A stretch of DNA of 35,548 bases, taken from positions 1 to 35,548 of the forward strand of contig RPFO01002056.1 of assembly GCA_009746045.1 (NCBI GenBank). Reading direction: 5' to 3'. The notes below the pieces were generated by a model. The model made no database searches. It saw only the letters and a program-made list of their open reading frames with translations, and was not told the origin of the DNA. The DNA is from Mesostigma viride. Lineage: Eukaryota; Streptophyta; Mesostigmatophyceae; Mesostigmatales; Mesostigmataceae. This document shows, one piece after another, positions 1 through 8,821 of this stretch (positions are counted from its first letter, which is position 1; every line of letters starts with the position of its first letter). The position numbers and the translations under genes are program-made.

Positions 1-799
1 TTTAGGAAGTGTTATAGTGTTGATGTGCTTGGTGGCATCAACCCTTACACTCGAACATAACACGGGAGAAATATGGTGGTTAGGCATGTAAGTGCTACCA
101 TCGTTATTTGCTATGCACATAGATACATACAAGGCTGCCACGCTTGAGGGGCGGTGAAGGCGTATGAGGTGTGGCCACTCCCATTGTACTTTCTAAACAT
201 ATTCAGCATGGTTTTGGTGTCTCCTTGATATTCAGCATGGTATGGGGGACCAGGGAGGGGGGAGAAAATATCCCCACCCCCTGGCTAATAACCAGGGCGG
301 GGGGGGTTCTCAGGGTCTGAGCCGGGGTTTTGGCTGGGTCTCCCTCAGGTAGTGAGAAAGCCTTTTCAGGGGGTGAATATTAGTATTTTGGCACCCTGCC
401 AGGTGGTTTTGTCACAATGAAAGGGTTGGCTTGCGATATGTCAGCTGCAAGTCTAATTATATGTGCTTTGGTCAGTGTTGCAGATGTTTTGATGACTACG
501 GCTTCGCAAGGTAACCCCCTATTTACTGCTTGTTTTGCTATTTAAATTGAATAGGCAATGGATATATGTTGTTAATTGATTGATTATTGAATAGGACACC
601 ATACTGCTTTATTGTAGGGCCACGGATAGCCCTTTATTCTTCTGGTCGGCTGTTGCCGGTCCCATTCCTTCTCCTTAGCCTTATTGTTCAGGGGTGGCTG
701 TTAGGAGGTAAAAAGTTCCCATCCCCTGAAGTGGGAAAGTGAGAGCTCTGCCTGCGTTGTTGCCCTCTTTATTGCGCGCGTGCAGATGGCCAGGGTCGA
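1..799. other. Region without a recognisable gene
   Basis: I see no convincing reading frame here. The base composition is more AT-rich than the coding parts of the window. A short direct repeat (ATATTCAGCATGGT-like) occurs near 197-210 and 228-242, followed by a G-rich and C-rich stretch at 240-345. A GTAAC donor-like site near 511 follows an AG-preceded ATG near 484, which could be a small exon, but nothing supports this further. It probably holds the 3' flank of the minus-strand gene that ends at 800. Confidence 0.4.
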
Positions 800-1936
800 C
801 TAGTATCGCATGGCCTTCTTGAGGATGTCGCGGCACTCGTCGATCACGTCTTGCACGACTTTGCGCGGGTCGTCCCCGTCGTCCAGGTCCCTCTTGCGCT
901 TGATGCCGACGTCCATGAACTGGTTGGCCACGTCGACGTATCTGTCCAGCAGCTCCTGCCTGCGCTCCTGGTAGGCGGCCTTCCACTTGGCGGCCTCGGC
1001 CTCGAACCTGTCCCTCTCCTGCTCTAGGTTGAACTTGTCCTTGTCGGCCTTCCGCTCGGTGGCCAGCTCGTCCTGGAAGTGCTGCTTGGCCTGGAACTTG
1101 AGCTCCTTGTGTATGGCGGTGACCTGGGCCTGCGCGTCCTCCACCTTGGCGGCGTGCTCCTTGTTGGCCTGCACCAGCTCCTTTTGAAGCTTTGCTGCCT
1201 CCGCTCTCTCCTTCTCCGATACCGTGACCTTTTCCGCCAGGTCCTTCAACATGGCCACCTGCAGGTTGTGGTGCTGGTGGATGAGGGCCAGCTGCCTCTC
1301 CTGGTGCTCGGATACCACGGCCAGCAGGCGGTTCTCCATCTCCTCGTCGCGAGCCTTGCCGTTCTCCACGTCCTGGGCGTAGATGCCCAGTGCCAGCTCG
1401 GCCACCTTGAGGGAGTCGCCCGCGAACAGCTCGCTGGCCACCTTCATGGCCACGGTAGCCATGTCGGGGTGGTACTGCACGGCCAACGCGAAGAGCAGCA
1501 CCTTGGGTGCATAGGTACCAGCTACCGGGCTGCGGCCATCCACCTCGCGAAGGGTGCAGTCCACTCCCTGCGACTCCAGCAGCTTAATGGTGATCTGCGT
1601 CCTGCCAGTCACCATAGCTCGCTCGACCATTTGCTTTTCGGACCGGCCACGTTTGAATAACTTGCTGAGGTTGCCAAATCCGGTGGCCTTGTCAAAGGGA
1701 ATCAAGCAATCACAACCCTTGAACGTGCGGAACTCGTACTCATCAGCAAACTCCTTGCATTCCGGGGGCAGCTCATCGAAGGGCACCAGGCCGAAGTAAT
1801 CTTGGCGGAGGGATGGGGAGTTGCTGATGAGAGCCATGTTCGCGTATACCATATACCCGGAAAGTTTTTGGCGTTCTGTAAGCGCACACTCTCGCACCCC
1901 GGCTATGTCATCATTTTGCTGACATAATTCTGGCAT
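800..1936 (-). CDS. Coiled-coil protein with possible KilA-N/MSV199-like N-terminal region
   Basis: This is an open frame of about 378 residues from the first ATG (1936); the frame is open a little further upstream with only a GTG start. The middle (roughly residues 130-175) has a GTYAPKVLLFALAVQYHP segment followed by an amphipathic helix. It recalls the C-terminal part of KilA-N/MSV199 DNA-binding domains in giant viruses, but the match is from memory and weak. From about residue 190 to 340 the protein is a long charged coiled coil rich in E, K, A and Q, ending in a basic KRKRDLDD stretch. That order, DNA-binding-like head then coiled coil, is common in nucleocytovirus multigene families. 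It shares its general plan with the gene at 8822-11179. Function unknown; a regulatory or DNA-associated role is inference. Confidence 0.6.
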   Translation of the reverse strand: MPELCQQNDDIAGVRECALTERQKLSGYMVYANMALISNSPSLRQDYFGLVPFDELPPECKEFADEYEFRTFKGCDCLIPFDKATGFGNLSKLFKRGRSEKQMVERAMVTGRTQITIKLLESQGVDCTLREVDGRSPVAGTYAPKVLLFALAVQYHPDMATVAMKVASELFAGDSLKVAELALGIYAQDVENGKARDEEMENRLLAVVSEHQERQLALIHQHHNLQVAMLKDLAEKVTVSEKERAEAAKLQKELVQANKEHAAKVEDAQAQVTAIHKELKFQAKQHFQDELATERKADKDKFNLEQERDRFEAEAAKWKAAYQERRQELLDRYVDVANQFMDVGIKRKRDLDDGDDPRKVVQDVIDECRDILKKAMRY

Positions 1937-1963
1937 AATTACACATTTTGTGTAATCAGCCAC

Positions 1964-2787
1964 TACCTGTCCGGGTGTTGTGACCGGCTCTTAAGTGGCA
2001 GTCCGACAATCGCGTATCAGGCCTCGACTAAGTGGGCATTTATGCCCAACTAATTCTCGCATCCCCCGAATGCACACTCTGCACCGCCGTCGGTGCTCGC
2101 GGCTCGCGGTCCGGCGCGGTCGCCAGGGTGGGCGGAGATAATTTACCGCGCTCGATAGGCGAGCGGGCCGGGTGGCGGTGGACCGGCTCGGGCGAACTGG
2201 GTCCACCGCGGGCGCGGGTGCGCGAGGGAGGGGGCGCGGCGGGGCCGGGAGGGGGGTCGACGGTTGGAACTCGGTCCCGAAGTCCGTCCACCGTGGGGGG
2301 TGGGAAAGGGCCGCGAGGGGGTGATGGTTTAACTCGCGGGCGGGAGGGCCGGGAGGGGGGGTGACGGTGGACGCAGTTCGATGGACGCAGTTGAAATTTT
2401 TTTTTGGAGGGGAGGGTTTTTTTGAAAGGGGTATACGGGTGGGTGTATGCATCATGGGGTGATGATCATGGGGTCATCATCACGGGGTGACGGAAGGGAT
2501 GGCTTTTCATTCCCCATAACTTTTATGCTCTTGAAAAAAAAAAAGAAAAAAAGAACTGGGTCCATCGAACTGCGTCCACTTCGACTGTCGAGAACCCCGT
2601 CTGGGAGGGTCTTTTATTCCGCGGGGCCGCGAGAGGGTCGTTTGGTCGTGCGACGGTGGACGCAGTTCGGTCCGGCGATGACGCGCGGGTCGGGTTTCTC
2701 GCGGGGTGACCGGCACCGGGAAGGGGGGCGGGTGGACCGCGTTCGTTCCGCTCCCGGCTTTATGTCCGCCTACATTGACATCGCGGC
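1964..2787. other. GC-rich intergenic spacer with inverted repeats and homopolymers
   Basis: No supported gene. The spacer is very G-rich on the plus strand (2100-2370), has a T/G homopolymer block at 2397-2425 and a polyA/AAAG tract at 2534-2552. It contains a repeated 15-19 base element (GGTGGACGCAGTTCG) in both orientations. It lies between a minus-strand gene ending upstream and the plus-strand gene at 2788, so it probably contains both promoters. Confidence 0.5.
2367..2579. repeat. Inverted repeat pair (26-bp arms)
   Basis: The arm at 2367-2392 (beginning GTGGACGCAGTTCGATGG) is the reverse complement of 2554-2579 with one mismatch in 26. A third partial copy in the first orientation lies at 2651-2669 (CGACGGTGGACGCAGTTCG). 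The arms flank a loop of about 160 bases containing TGATGATCATGGGGTCATCATCA-like palindromic sequence, here described only by position (about 2459-2482). This may be a regulatory or replication-associated structure, or the relic of a small inverted-repeat element. Confidence 0.7.
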
Positions 2788-3117
2788 ATGTCTGTCGGTC
2801 TGGACCAGGTGCTAACGTGCTACCGGTGCGGCGGCTCAGTGGATCTCGAGGAGGCGTGGAACTCCTGCGACGGCGAGCTCGTGCACTTGTACGTGCATTA
2901 CTTGTACCAAGAGGGGCTCCAGGTGTTCCCGCCGCACATCGCGTGCCGAGAATGCGGAGAGGAGGCTATGGATGCATGCGGGTGCTGGTACGAGCGCATG
3001 AGTCTGGACGCCCTGCTCATACTCTGCAACCTCAAGGGGTCGCGGCTGCCGGAGATATGGCGATGGGCTCACCCCCATGATGTGACTGCTCATCATGAAA
3101 ACACGGGAAATATTTAG
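2788..3117 (+). CDS. Small cysteine-rich protein, zinc-ribbon-like
   Basis: The 109-residue frame starts at an ATG in the sequence GGCATGTCTGTCGG. Cysteines are arranged as CYRC (residues 11-14), C27, CREC (53-56), and C64/C66, with histidines at about 33 and 37; such paired CxxC knuckles suggest zinc binding. There is no membrane segment. The 3' end overlaps the end of the convergent gene at 3032-4239 by about 86 bases, so one of the two stop codons may not be the biological one. I do not recognise the family; small Cys-rich proteins are common in large DNA viruses. Confidence 0.6.
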   Translation: MSVGLDQVLTCYRCGGSVDLEEAWNSCDGELVHLYVHYLYQEGLQVFPPHIACRECGEEAMDACGCWYERMSLDALLILCNLKGSRLPEIWRWAHPHDVTAHHENTGNI

Positions 3118-4239
3118 TCAATAACTTTACCAAGCATGCATTACCAAGCATGCAGCCACACTTTAATGACAAACAATAAACGTTTACGATCGGCTGCGAG
3201 ATAAACACTTGTCCCTCACGGACGCCAGGGGGGGAGACCCTCCTGGCCACCCTCCTGGCTCTCTTCCTGGGCGCCGGCGTCTGAGCGTCCGACGCGCCCC
3301 AGTGGGGGTCACACGACCACCAGAGGGGGTCACACGAGACAGTGGCCGCGGTGATCGGCGGCGCGGTCCACTTGCCCGAGTCCCTCAGCTGGACCCACAA
3401 GGGCTCCCCCCAACCGGTGGGAGCGACCTTCTTCTCCTCCTCCTTGTCCCAATACGCCTTCCGGGCCTTGTCCCATACCGCGACGGTCGGCATCGAGTAC
3501 CAGCACACCAGCGTGTAATGCTCGGGTATGAGATTGCCGTGCCGCTGGACGGAGCCGACCCCGAGGTTCATCCTCATCTGGCGGTAGTAGTCGGTGTGGC
3601 CGGTGTCCAAATCGGCCCAGGGGTAGCACGCCGCCCAGTAGTAGGCGGTGATCCTGCGCATCTCGATGACCAGCGCGGTGATCCTCTGCACCTTCTCCGC
3701 CTCCTCCCTGTCATCGGACGTCTTCTGCAGGACGACCTCCAGACACTTGTAGACCTTGTGGAGTGACTTGCGGATGACCCCGTATCGGGTGTCCCCGAAC
3801 GCATCCCACTCGGGGGTGCCCTCCCTGTTCTTGATATCCGGGTCCGGCATACAGCACGCCGGATAGTTGTGGGGATCCCACAGACTGCATCGCGACCGTG
3901 CAGGGGTGTGAACGGAGCAGAGAACACGCGTGTGAATTTTCAATGCAATTAATCAACAAATTCAATCAAGACCCCATCACCACCAATATAATGGAGGACA
4001 CAGACCATGATTCGGCGACGACCGGCGTAAAACGACAGTGTGAGGTTTTAAAATTACCTGCAGGCCTTGAAGGCCACCAGGAGCTCCCCCAGTGTGAGCT
4101 GGTTCCATGAGGAGCTGGAAAAATTCCAGACATTGCTGATGGCCAGGTCCATGAAGGTCTGTACCATGACCCTGGCCCAGGCCCCCCTCTTCTTGGCCTG
4201 GAAGATCTTTAGAGGGTCATATTTACCCATCCTACCCAT
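3032..4239 (-). CDS. Unknown protein, proposed two-exon gene
   Basis: Exon 1 is proposed as 4239-4058 and exon 2 as 3884-3032, separated by a 173-bp GT-AG intron (4057-3885). Exon 1 encodes about 60 residues beginning MGRMGKYDPLKIF and ends in TGCAG followed by GTAATT. The acceptor is GATGCAG followed by TCTGTGG. The split AG+T codon keeps the exon 2 frame open without any change. Exon 2 alone could start at the ATG of MPDPDIKNREG. Exon 2 is rich in W, Y and basic residues, with a KRARR patch near the C-terminus, and has no motif I recognise. The last 86 bases overlap the convergent gene at 2788-3117, so the true stop may lie earlier. The splice model is inference from matched phase and consensus sites; the exon 2 frame itself is well supported. 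Confidence 0.5.
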
Positions 4240-4941
4240 TTATCGTCCGCCGGGCTTCTAACGGTTTCGATATTTCCCTGCCGCGTTCGCGGCGTCGTTG
4301 CGGCAAATCCGGCAAAGAAAGACGAATTCCGCTGCACTCGCTAATTTGTTGCCGCTGTTCCGCGCAATTCCTGGTAATTCAAGATTGCAATAAACAAGTG
4401 AGATAACACAACCGGCGAAAATCCTGTCACAAATAGTCATTAAAAGCCTGAACACACACACACACACAGTCTCAAGAGGCACCCACCACTCCACAAGGGT
4501 ATTTGTTGTGCTTTGTCCTTTTCCCCCCTCCCGGTAGACCCGGCGGCAATCTGGTAACTGCAGCATGCATGCATGCCCATGGTTGGCGCGCGTCTGCCGC
4601 GTCCACCGTCGACCGGGCGCGTGTACGGCTGGAAACGCGACATTGGCTGCTAGTACGAATCCAGTGCAGTATATGTGGTACTGCCCCAGTACCCAAAGTG
4701 TGGCTGATTCTGACCTCCGCCGGTCCAACCAGATTTTTCCCGCGTCTGGCGCGTGAGTCCCAAATTAGCAGGAGGTTTTTTGCTTGCATGACAACCCAAC
4801 AAGACACTTCATAATAATGCCAAGAGGGCCAGAAGGAGGTGCAAGCGGCCAAGAACTGCAGCATTGAGAGTGCCCAGGGCTGATAGGCAGGGCCACTCTG
4901 AAAATTGTTAATTGCTTTGAGTGATTCCTGCCGGCTTTACG
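4240..4941. other. Intergenic region with CA microsatellite
   Basis: No gene is supported in either strand. A (CA)n microsatellite lies at about 4449-4468 and a GCCGCGTTCGCGGC hairpin at 4280-4293. The composition differs from the GC-rich viral genes, which fits host-type DNA or degraded sequence between two divergent spliced genes. Confidence 0.4.
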
Positions 4942-6446
4942 ATGTCGGCTTACGTTGCAGCCGGGTGAGTGCAAATGCGTCGAATTACGCGGCACGAATC
5001 GCGTTTCTTCCCGGATCGCTTAATGAATGGGGTTTCTTTTGCATGGATGGCCAGGTGTTTGCCCAGAGCTGCATGGATGGCATTCCGCCGCGACTGCTGA
5101 TGAAAGACATCCATGCACCCTCTCCTGTCACTCTTTTTGCCATGTGTGCAGTGGAAAGAAGAGGAAAGTTCACCAGGCACCCAAGAATGCACAGGCACCT
5201 GTGCCAAGTGCCCTGGCTGCTAAGATGGGTGAGTTTTGCATGATCCGTTCTTTGCCGCGCTCGCGGCCCACCCTGCATGCAAAAGCTGCCTGTGAGCAGT
5301 CCAGTGACCCCCATGTTTGCCCTCCCTCAAAAGCTTGCTCACAATTTGACACCACCCCTGTGTGCTGGTGTGAATAATCGCGTCGTCTGCCGCGCTTGCG
5401 GCTTTTCATTGCTTGCTGAAGAGAGTAGTGCCCCCCATGTTTGCCCTGCCTCAGAAGCTTGCTCACAAATTGACACCCCCCCTGTGTGCTGGTGTGAATA
5501 ATCGCGTCGTCTGCCGCGCTTGCGGCTTCTCATTGCTTGCTGAAGGGGCAGCCCCCCAGTGTCCTGGTGTGCTGCATGCCACGGGTGTTCGGTCACACAG
5601 TGTGGAATTTTTACGAGATTTCTGCTTTCTTCACCCCTTGTTGGGCGTTCCATCCTGTCACCCGCAGTGCCCTACGCGCACTACGCGGCCCGAGACGAGT
5701 GGTTTCAAAGAATCGTGAAGGTGGAGGGGCGACTCAGGACGCCCATGGAGCAGTTTTTCTACTCCACCAAGGCGGTGGCAGACCTCACCACCCCCCTCGG
5801 CCTGGACTTCATCTGGACCCGCCACCCCGACCTTTTCCTGGATTTTGAAGTGTTCGATTTGCCAGAAGACCACCCCGCGTTCGTGGTGGGCGAGAAGGGT
5901 CCGGGACTCGGGGTGCGGACTGTGCAGGACATCAAGGGGGAGGGGTAGGTCGATGTCTTTGTCCTTTGCAAGGTGCTGTCCTCTGTCATTCGCCTGTCAT
6001 TATAGTGTCCGCACGCGACTCGGGGCTGATGATCCATCCCGTCCGTACCGCGCGTCCTCGCGTGCAGGGTCACGCTGGGGTACTTCGCTGGCGTCATCAC
6101 GTTTTACCCCAAGAACGGCAAAGGTCGGCTGGTGGGCTTCCCCGAGGACAGCGATTTCCTTTTCTTCTCTCACGAGACTCCTTCGTACGCGGTGTACATC
6201 GACGCGTCCGTCGTGCGCAACTGGACGTACTACGTCAACACCGCCGAGGGTAACACCAAGCAGACGGCGAACTGCGAGTTCACCCGCGAGCCCTGGATGG
6301 GGGCGGGCGAAGTGCGCCTCGTCACCACTCGACAGGTCGCGGCGGGCGAGGAGCTGCTCGTGGCCACCTATGGCCCTGGGCACCCGGTCGAGCCCTACAA
6401 GAACAACCCGGTCCTCCGTTGGGAGGTGGTGTCAGAGAGCGATTAA
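4942..6446 (+). CDS. SET-domain protein (putative lysine methyltransferase), four exons
   Basis: The proposed exons are 4942-4964, 5152-5228, 5668-5944 and 6068-6446, joined by GTGAGT/GTAGGT...AG introns of 187, 439 and 123 bp. All three junction phases match (2, 1, 2) and give 756 nt, 251 residues. The N-terminus (MSAYVAAGGKKRKV) carries a KKRKV nuclear-localisation-like motif. The SET fold runs from about GPGLGVRTVQDIKG (just before residue 126) through GYFAGVITFYP, then NTAEGNTKQTANCEF (N194/C195) and GEELLVATYG (E220-G228, with the conserved Tyr at 227). It has no obvious pre-SET zinc cluster or post-SET cysteines. Viral SET proteins methylate histones or other lysines; the substrate here is unknown. 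The first two exons lie in repeat-rich sequence and the last two in GC-rich sequence, suggesting that a compact viral gene gained upstream exons. The SET assignment is confident; the two 5' exons are inference. Confidence 0.75.
5308..5555 (+). repeat. Two tandem 124-bp repeats inside SET-gene intron 2
   Basis: Copy 1 (about 5308-5431) and copy 2 (about 5432-5555) share CCATGTTTGCCCT, AAGCTTGCTCACAA, TGTGTGCTGGTGTGAATAAT and the TGCCGCGCTTGCGGC hairpin, with few differences. A decayed third start follows (5541-5580). The repeats lie wholly inside the proposed 439-bp intron, so they enlarge the intron without touching the reading frame. Confidence 0.85.
5388..5402. repeat. Dispersed GCCGCG..CGGC hairpin motif
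   Basis: TGCCGCGCTTGCGGC can form a short hairpin. Near-identical copies occur at 4279-4293 (TTC loop variant), 5253-5267 (CTC variant), 5388-5402 and 5512-5526, with a decayed copy near 12228. All lie in introns or intergenic DNA and none in a convincing exon. It may be a host-type dispersed element or part of an intron-borne repeat. Confidence 0.5.
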
Positions 6447-6710
6447 ATGCTCTCAGCGGACCGTGACCACTGTCACGCCAGACTTTCATTTATTGTACGG
6501 GATAGTGCTTGTATTTTGTTCCGTGTCAAATGTGTGTTTTATTATAGAACGCATTATTACCTCGCACATCATGGAAAAACACACAAAGCGCGCGAAGAAG
6601 ACAGCACGGCCAAAGATAGTCGCGAGTAAGAGAGTTACGAATAGGGTAGTTACCAACACTTACAAATAAAAAGCAAAAGGGAGCACACTTACAATAAAAA
6701 TGCGTGCAAA

Positions 6711-7237
6711 ATGGTATATGTGCCCGTTATGAAGAAACAATCAGGCAGGTGCACGGCCAGGACGACACGCGGCCCTCGGTGCCGATTTAAGCCCTTGTTC
6801 GGCTCTCTGTGTGGCGTGCATGCCCGCGCGGTAAACGCGAAGAGGCACCCCATGCGCGCGATCCGAGAAGAAGATCCTCCCATCCATTTCCCCCCCGATG
6901 GCACGATGATGACAGGTACGAAGAGATGATGGCGGCCGAACGCGTCACGGAACAGATCAACAGCGGATCCGATACCTCTGCATGGAACGACAACGACGCT
7001 CGTGAGCTTGCCCGTCAAGCGCCAGAGCTGAAACGTCTCATCACCGCCGACGAAGAAAGGGCGGACGAAGAAATACGACGGAACGAGGCGAACAGAGACC
7101 GACTGCTACAACAGCGGCCGGACTTGGAGCACCAGATCGAGTCGTGGTTCTTGCACAACGATTTCGAGATCAGGAAGAAATACAACGATAAGCACAAGCG
7201 GTTGCTCCTCCGCGAAGGATTCCCCGCCCCCAGGTAG
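6711..7237 (+). pseudogene. Zinc-knuckle protein with helical C-terminal region, frame broken
   Basis: The first frame (6711-6929) encodes a Cys/His module, C14-x9-C24-x9-C34-x2-H37, with the pattern CTARTTRGPRC then LCGVH. The same kind of module begins the F-box protein at 22056-22763. At the C-run near 6890-6896 the protein-like signal passes to another frame, which continues to 7237 as a charged helical segment (DDDRYEEMMAAERV onward, ending REGFPAPR). One single-base length change in the homopolymer would join the two. This is either a true frameshift, a sequencing indel, or two overlapping genes; I favour one broken gene. Confidence 0.55.
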
Positions 7238-7285
7238 ACCTCATCCACCGTGCATGATTAGTTATCTCACCGAGAGTCATATCGC

Positions 7286-7486
7286 ATGGAGGCCCGCGTG
7301 CGGCAGTACAACGTGCACATGAGATACGTGGCCGGTCTGGCGGGGGTCAAGCGCTACCCCCCTGTCCCCCCATCCGTCGCCAAGGAGCGGTGGACGGGCG
7401 CCTGCCACCGCTGCGGTCAGGCGGTGACCGCGTCCCGCGCCGTGTTCAGCACCCCGGGCGTGTGGTCGTGCCCCTCGTGCGCGTGA
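7286..7486 (+). CDS. Small zinc-ribbon protein
   Basis: This 66-residue frame begins MEARVRQYNVHM and ends with a zinc-ribbon-like pair CHRCG (about residues 40-44) and CPSC (62-65) just before the stop. The pairing at the very C-terminus, together with an overlapping open frame that continues into the HNH gene, suggests it may be the N-terminal part of that gene with a frame break near 7487. It could also be an independent small viral protein. Confidence 0.5.
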   Translation: MEARVRQYNVHMRYVAGLAGVKRYPPVPPSVAKERWTGACHRCGQAVTASRAVFSTPGVWSCPSCA

Positions 7487-7968
7487 CCCCGCTGGACGGT
7501 GCTCGCGACCTGCTGTCCCGCACTCGCGAGCGAGCCGAGCTGTGCGGTCTGTGGGCGGCGCGCGCGCCCTCGGACAGGCCGAGGGTCGGGAAGGGGAGCG
7601 CACCGGTGCGCATCCCCAAGCCGCGCGGGGTGAACAGCCGCATGTGGGAGTACGTGAAGTCCCGCGCCGTGTCCGCGAACGCCCGCATGAAGCGGGACGG
7701 CGTGCGGCCCTGCTTCGACTCTCACGAGGTTGCCCAGATCTACGCCTGGTTCGTGGCCTCGCCGGAGTGCGCGGTGTGCGGCACGCCCTTCGCCATGGGG
7801 TTCGGGCCCAAGGAGGACGAGCTGTCCCTGGACAAGGCCGACCCGCTGGACCGCGCGTACTGCGGCAACACGCGCCTGCTCTGTCACGGCTGCAACAACG
7901 CCAAGCGGTTCGAGGACACCATGAGGCTGTACGCGCGCCTGATGGAGGCCAACCGGTGCCCCGTCTAG
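7390..7968 (+). CDS. HNH-type endonuclease-like protein
   Basis: The frame is open from 7390. The biological start is uncertain because the first 97 bases overlap the zinc-ribbon frame; a later in-frame ATG precedes WEYVKSRAVSAN. The C-terminal half has CAVCGTPF, then LSLDKADP, then NTRLLCHGCNNAKR. This is the layout of a zinc-stabilised HNH fold: two CxxC pairs around an S-x-D-x-x-DP segment and an N-T/V-R-L-x-C strand, as in many phage and nucleocytovirus homing-type nucleases. Such enzymes nick or cut DNA with one metal ion; the target here is unknown. It is in a tight plus-strand cluster with the SNase-like gene, 45 bases downstream. Confidence 0.65.
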   Translation: MDGRLPPLRSGGDRVPRRVQHPGRVVVPLVRVTPLDGARDLLSRTRERAELCGLWAARAPSDRPRVGKGSAPVRIPKPRGVNSRMWEYVKSRAVSANARMKRDGVRPCFDSHEVAQIYAWFVASPECAVCGTPFAMGFGPKEDELSLDKADPLDRAYCGNTRLLCHGCNNAKRFEDTMRLYARLMEANRCPV

Positions 7969-8013
7969 TCTAGTATCATCCAATCAATTATCTCGCTTGC
8001 TTAGTATAACACG

Positions 8014-8550
8014 ATGTCGTTCGCGCGATTGCTGAAGACCGTTAGCTCCGGACTGATGCCGCGGGACCGCGAGACCGCGCCCGACCTGGCTACGTTGACG
8101 AACAGCGAGGTGAAGCCCTTCTCCTTTTACGGGCTGGTGTTCAAAGAGTGCAAGGTGTGCCAGGTGTGCGACGGGGACACGGTTAAAATAATCACGCTGA
8201 ACCCCTGGACACGCCAGCCTATGAAGGTGACCGTCCGGCTGCTGGGTATCGACACGGAAGAGCTGAAGCCGTTCCGCTACGTCCCGCAGAGGGACGCTAT
8301 TATACAACGCGCGAGACTGGCCAGAAAGAGACTGCTCCAGCTGACCACCAACGTCTCGTGGGACGACCACGACGAGGGGATGAGCCAGGCGGACATACAG
8401 GAGAGAGTGGACAAAAACACGAAGATCCTGGAGCTGCGCTGTCACTCCAACGACGCGTTCGGTCGCGTGCTGGGCTGGTTGGTGGACAAGGACACCAACC
8501 TGTGCATCAACGAGGTCATGCGAGCCGAGGGACACTGCAAGGCCCTCTAG
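8014..8550 (+). CDS. Staphylococcal-nuclease-like (thermonuclease) protein
   Basis: The 178-residue frame begins MSFARLLKTVSSG. Around residues 50-60 it has CDGDTVKI, the DGDTV strand of the SNase OB fold, then VRLLGIDTEELKP with the catalytic-type Arg and the GID-T-E loop. Later it has SNDAFGRVLGWLV, corresponding to the second conserved Arg (D-x-x-GR-x-L). Family enzymes are calcium-dependent phosphodiesterases that degrade DNA and RNA; related proteins occur in algal giant viruses. The usual size is 140-180 residues, so it looks complete. There is no signal peptide. It is intact, in contrast with many neighbours. Confidence 0.75.
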   Translation: MSFARLLKTVSSGLMPRDRETAPDLATLTNSEVKPFSFYGLVFKECKVCQVCDGDTVKIITLNPWTRQPMKVTVRLLGIDTEELKPFRYVPQRDAIIQRARLARKRLLQLTTNVSWDDHDEGMSQADIQERVDKNTKILELRCHSNDAFGRVLGWLVDKDTNLCINEVMRAEGHCKAL

Positions 8551-8745
8551 CTATACCAACAGCGCAAGACATAGAAAATGAACTTGGGTACACATTAGAC
8601 AAATTAAGGCAAAAAATAGCCATTGAAAATGGTTGGGATGTCAATAATATGCCTGCTGACTGGGAATTAATAATAGATGGTCTACATCAGATCTCAAGAG
8701 AAAAAGATAACCCAGTTGCCTTTAAAAGCGTCGGCCAGCACCTAG
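8551..8745 (+). other. AT-rich coding-like fragment of foreign composition
   Basis: Directly after the SNase-like stop codon, about 190 bases are strikingly AT-rich compared with both neighbours, yet one plus-strand frame stays open and reads like protein (IPTAQDIENELGYT, then ENGWDVNNMPADWELI, then HQISREKDNPVAF). There is no start codon of its own in that frame and the signal ends near 8740. It looks like a piece of another gene, possibly from an AT-rich virus or virophage-like element. I do not recognise the family. Confidence 0.45.
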
Positions 8746-8821
8746 TGCGCCGATCCAAAGAGCCGCCTATCAAAAACCACACCGACACGACGCTGCAGAC
8801 AAAAATCCGATCCGGGCAAAT

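Noticed and set aside
5845-6669. 274-codon Ser/Arg-rich plus-strand frame
   Set aside because: Out-of-frame reading of the SET exons; the SET motifs are in another frame.
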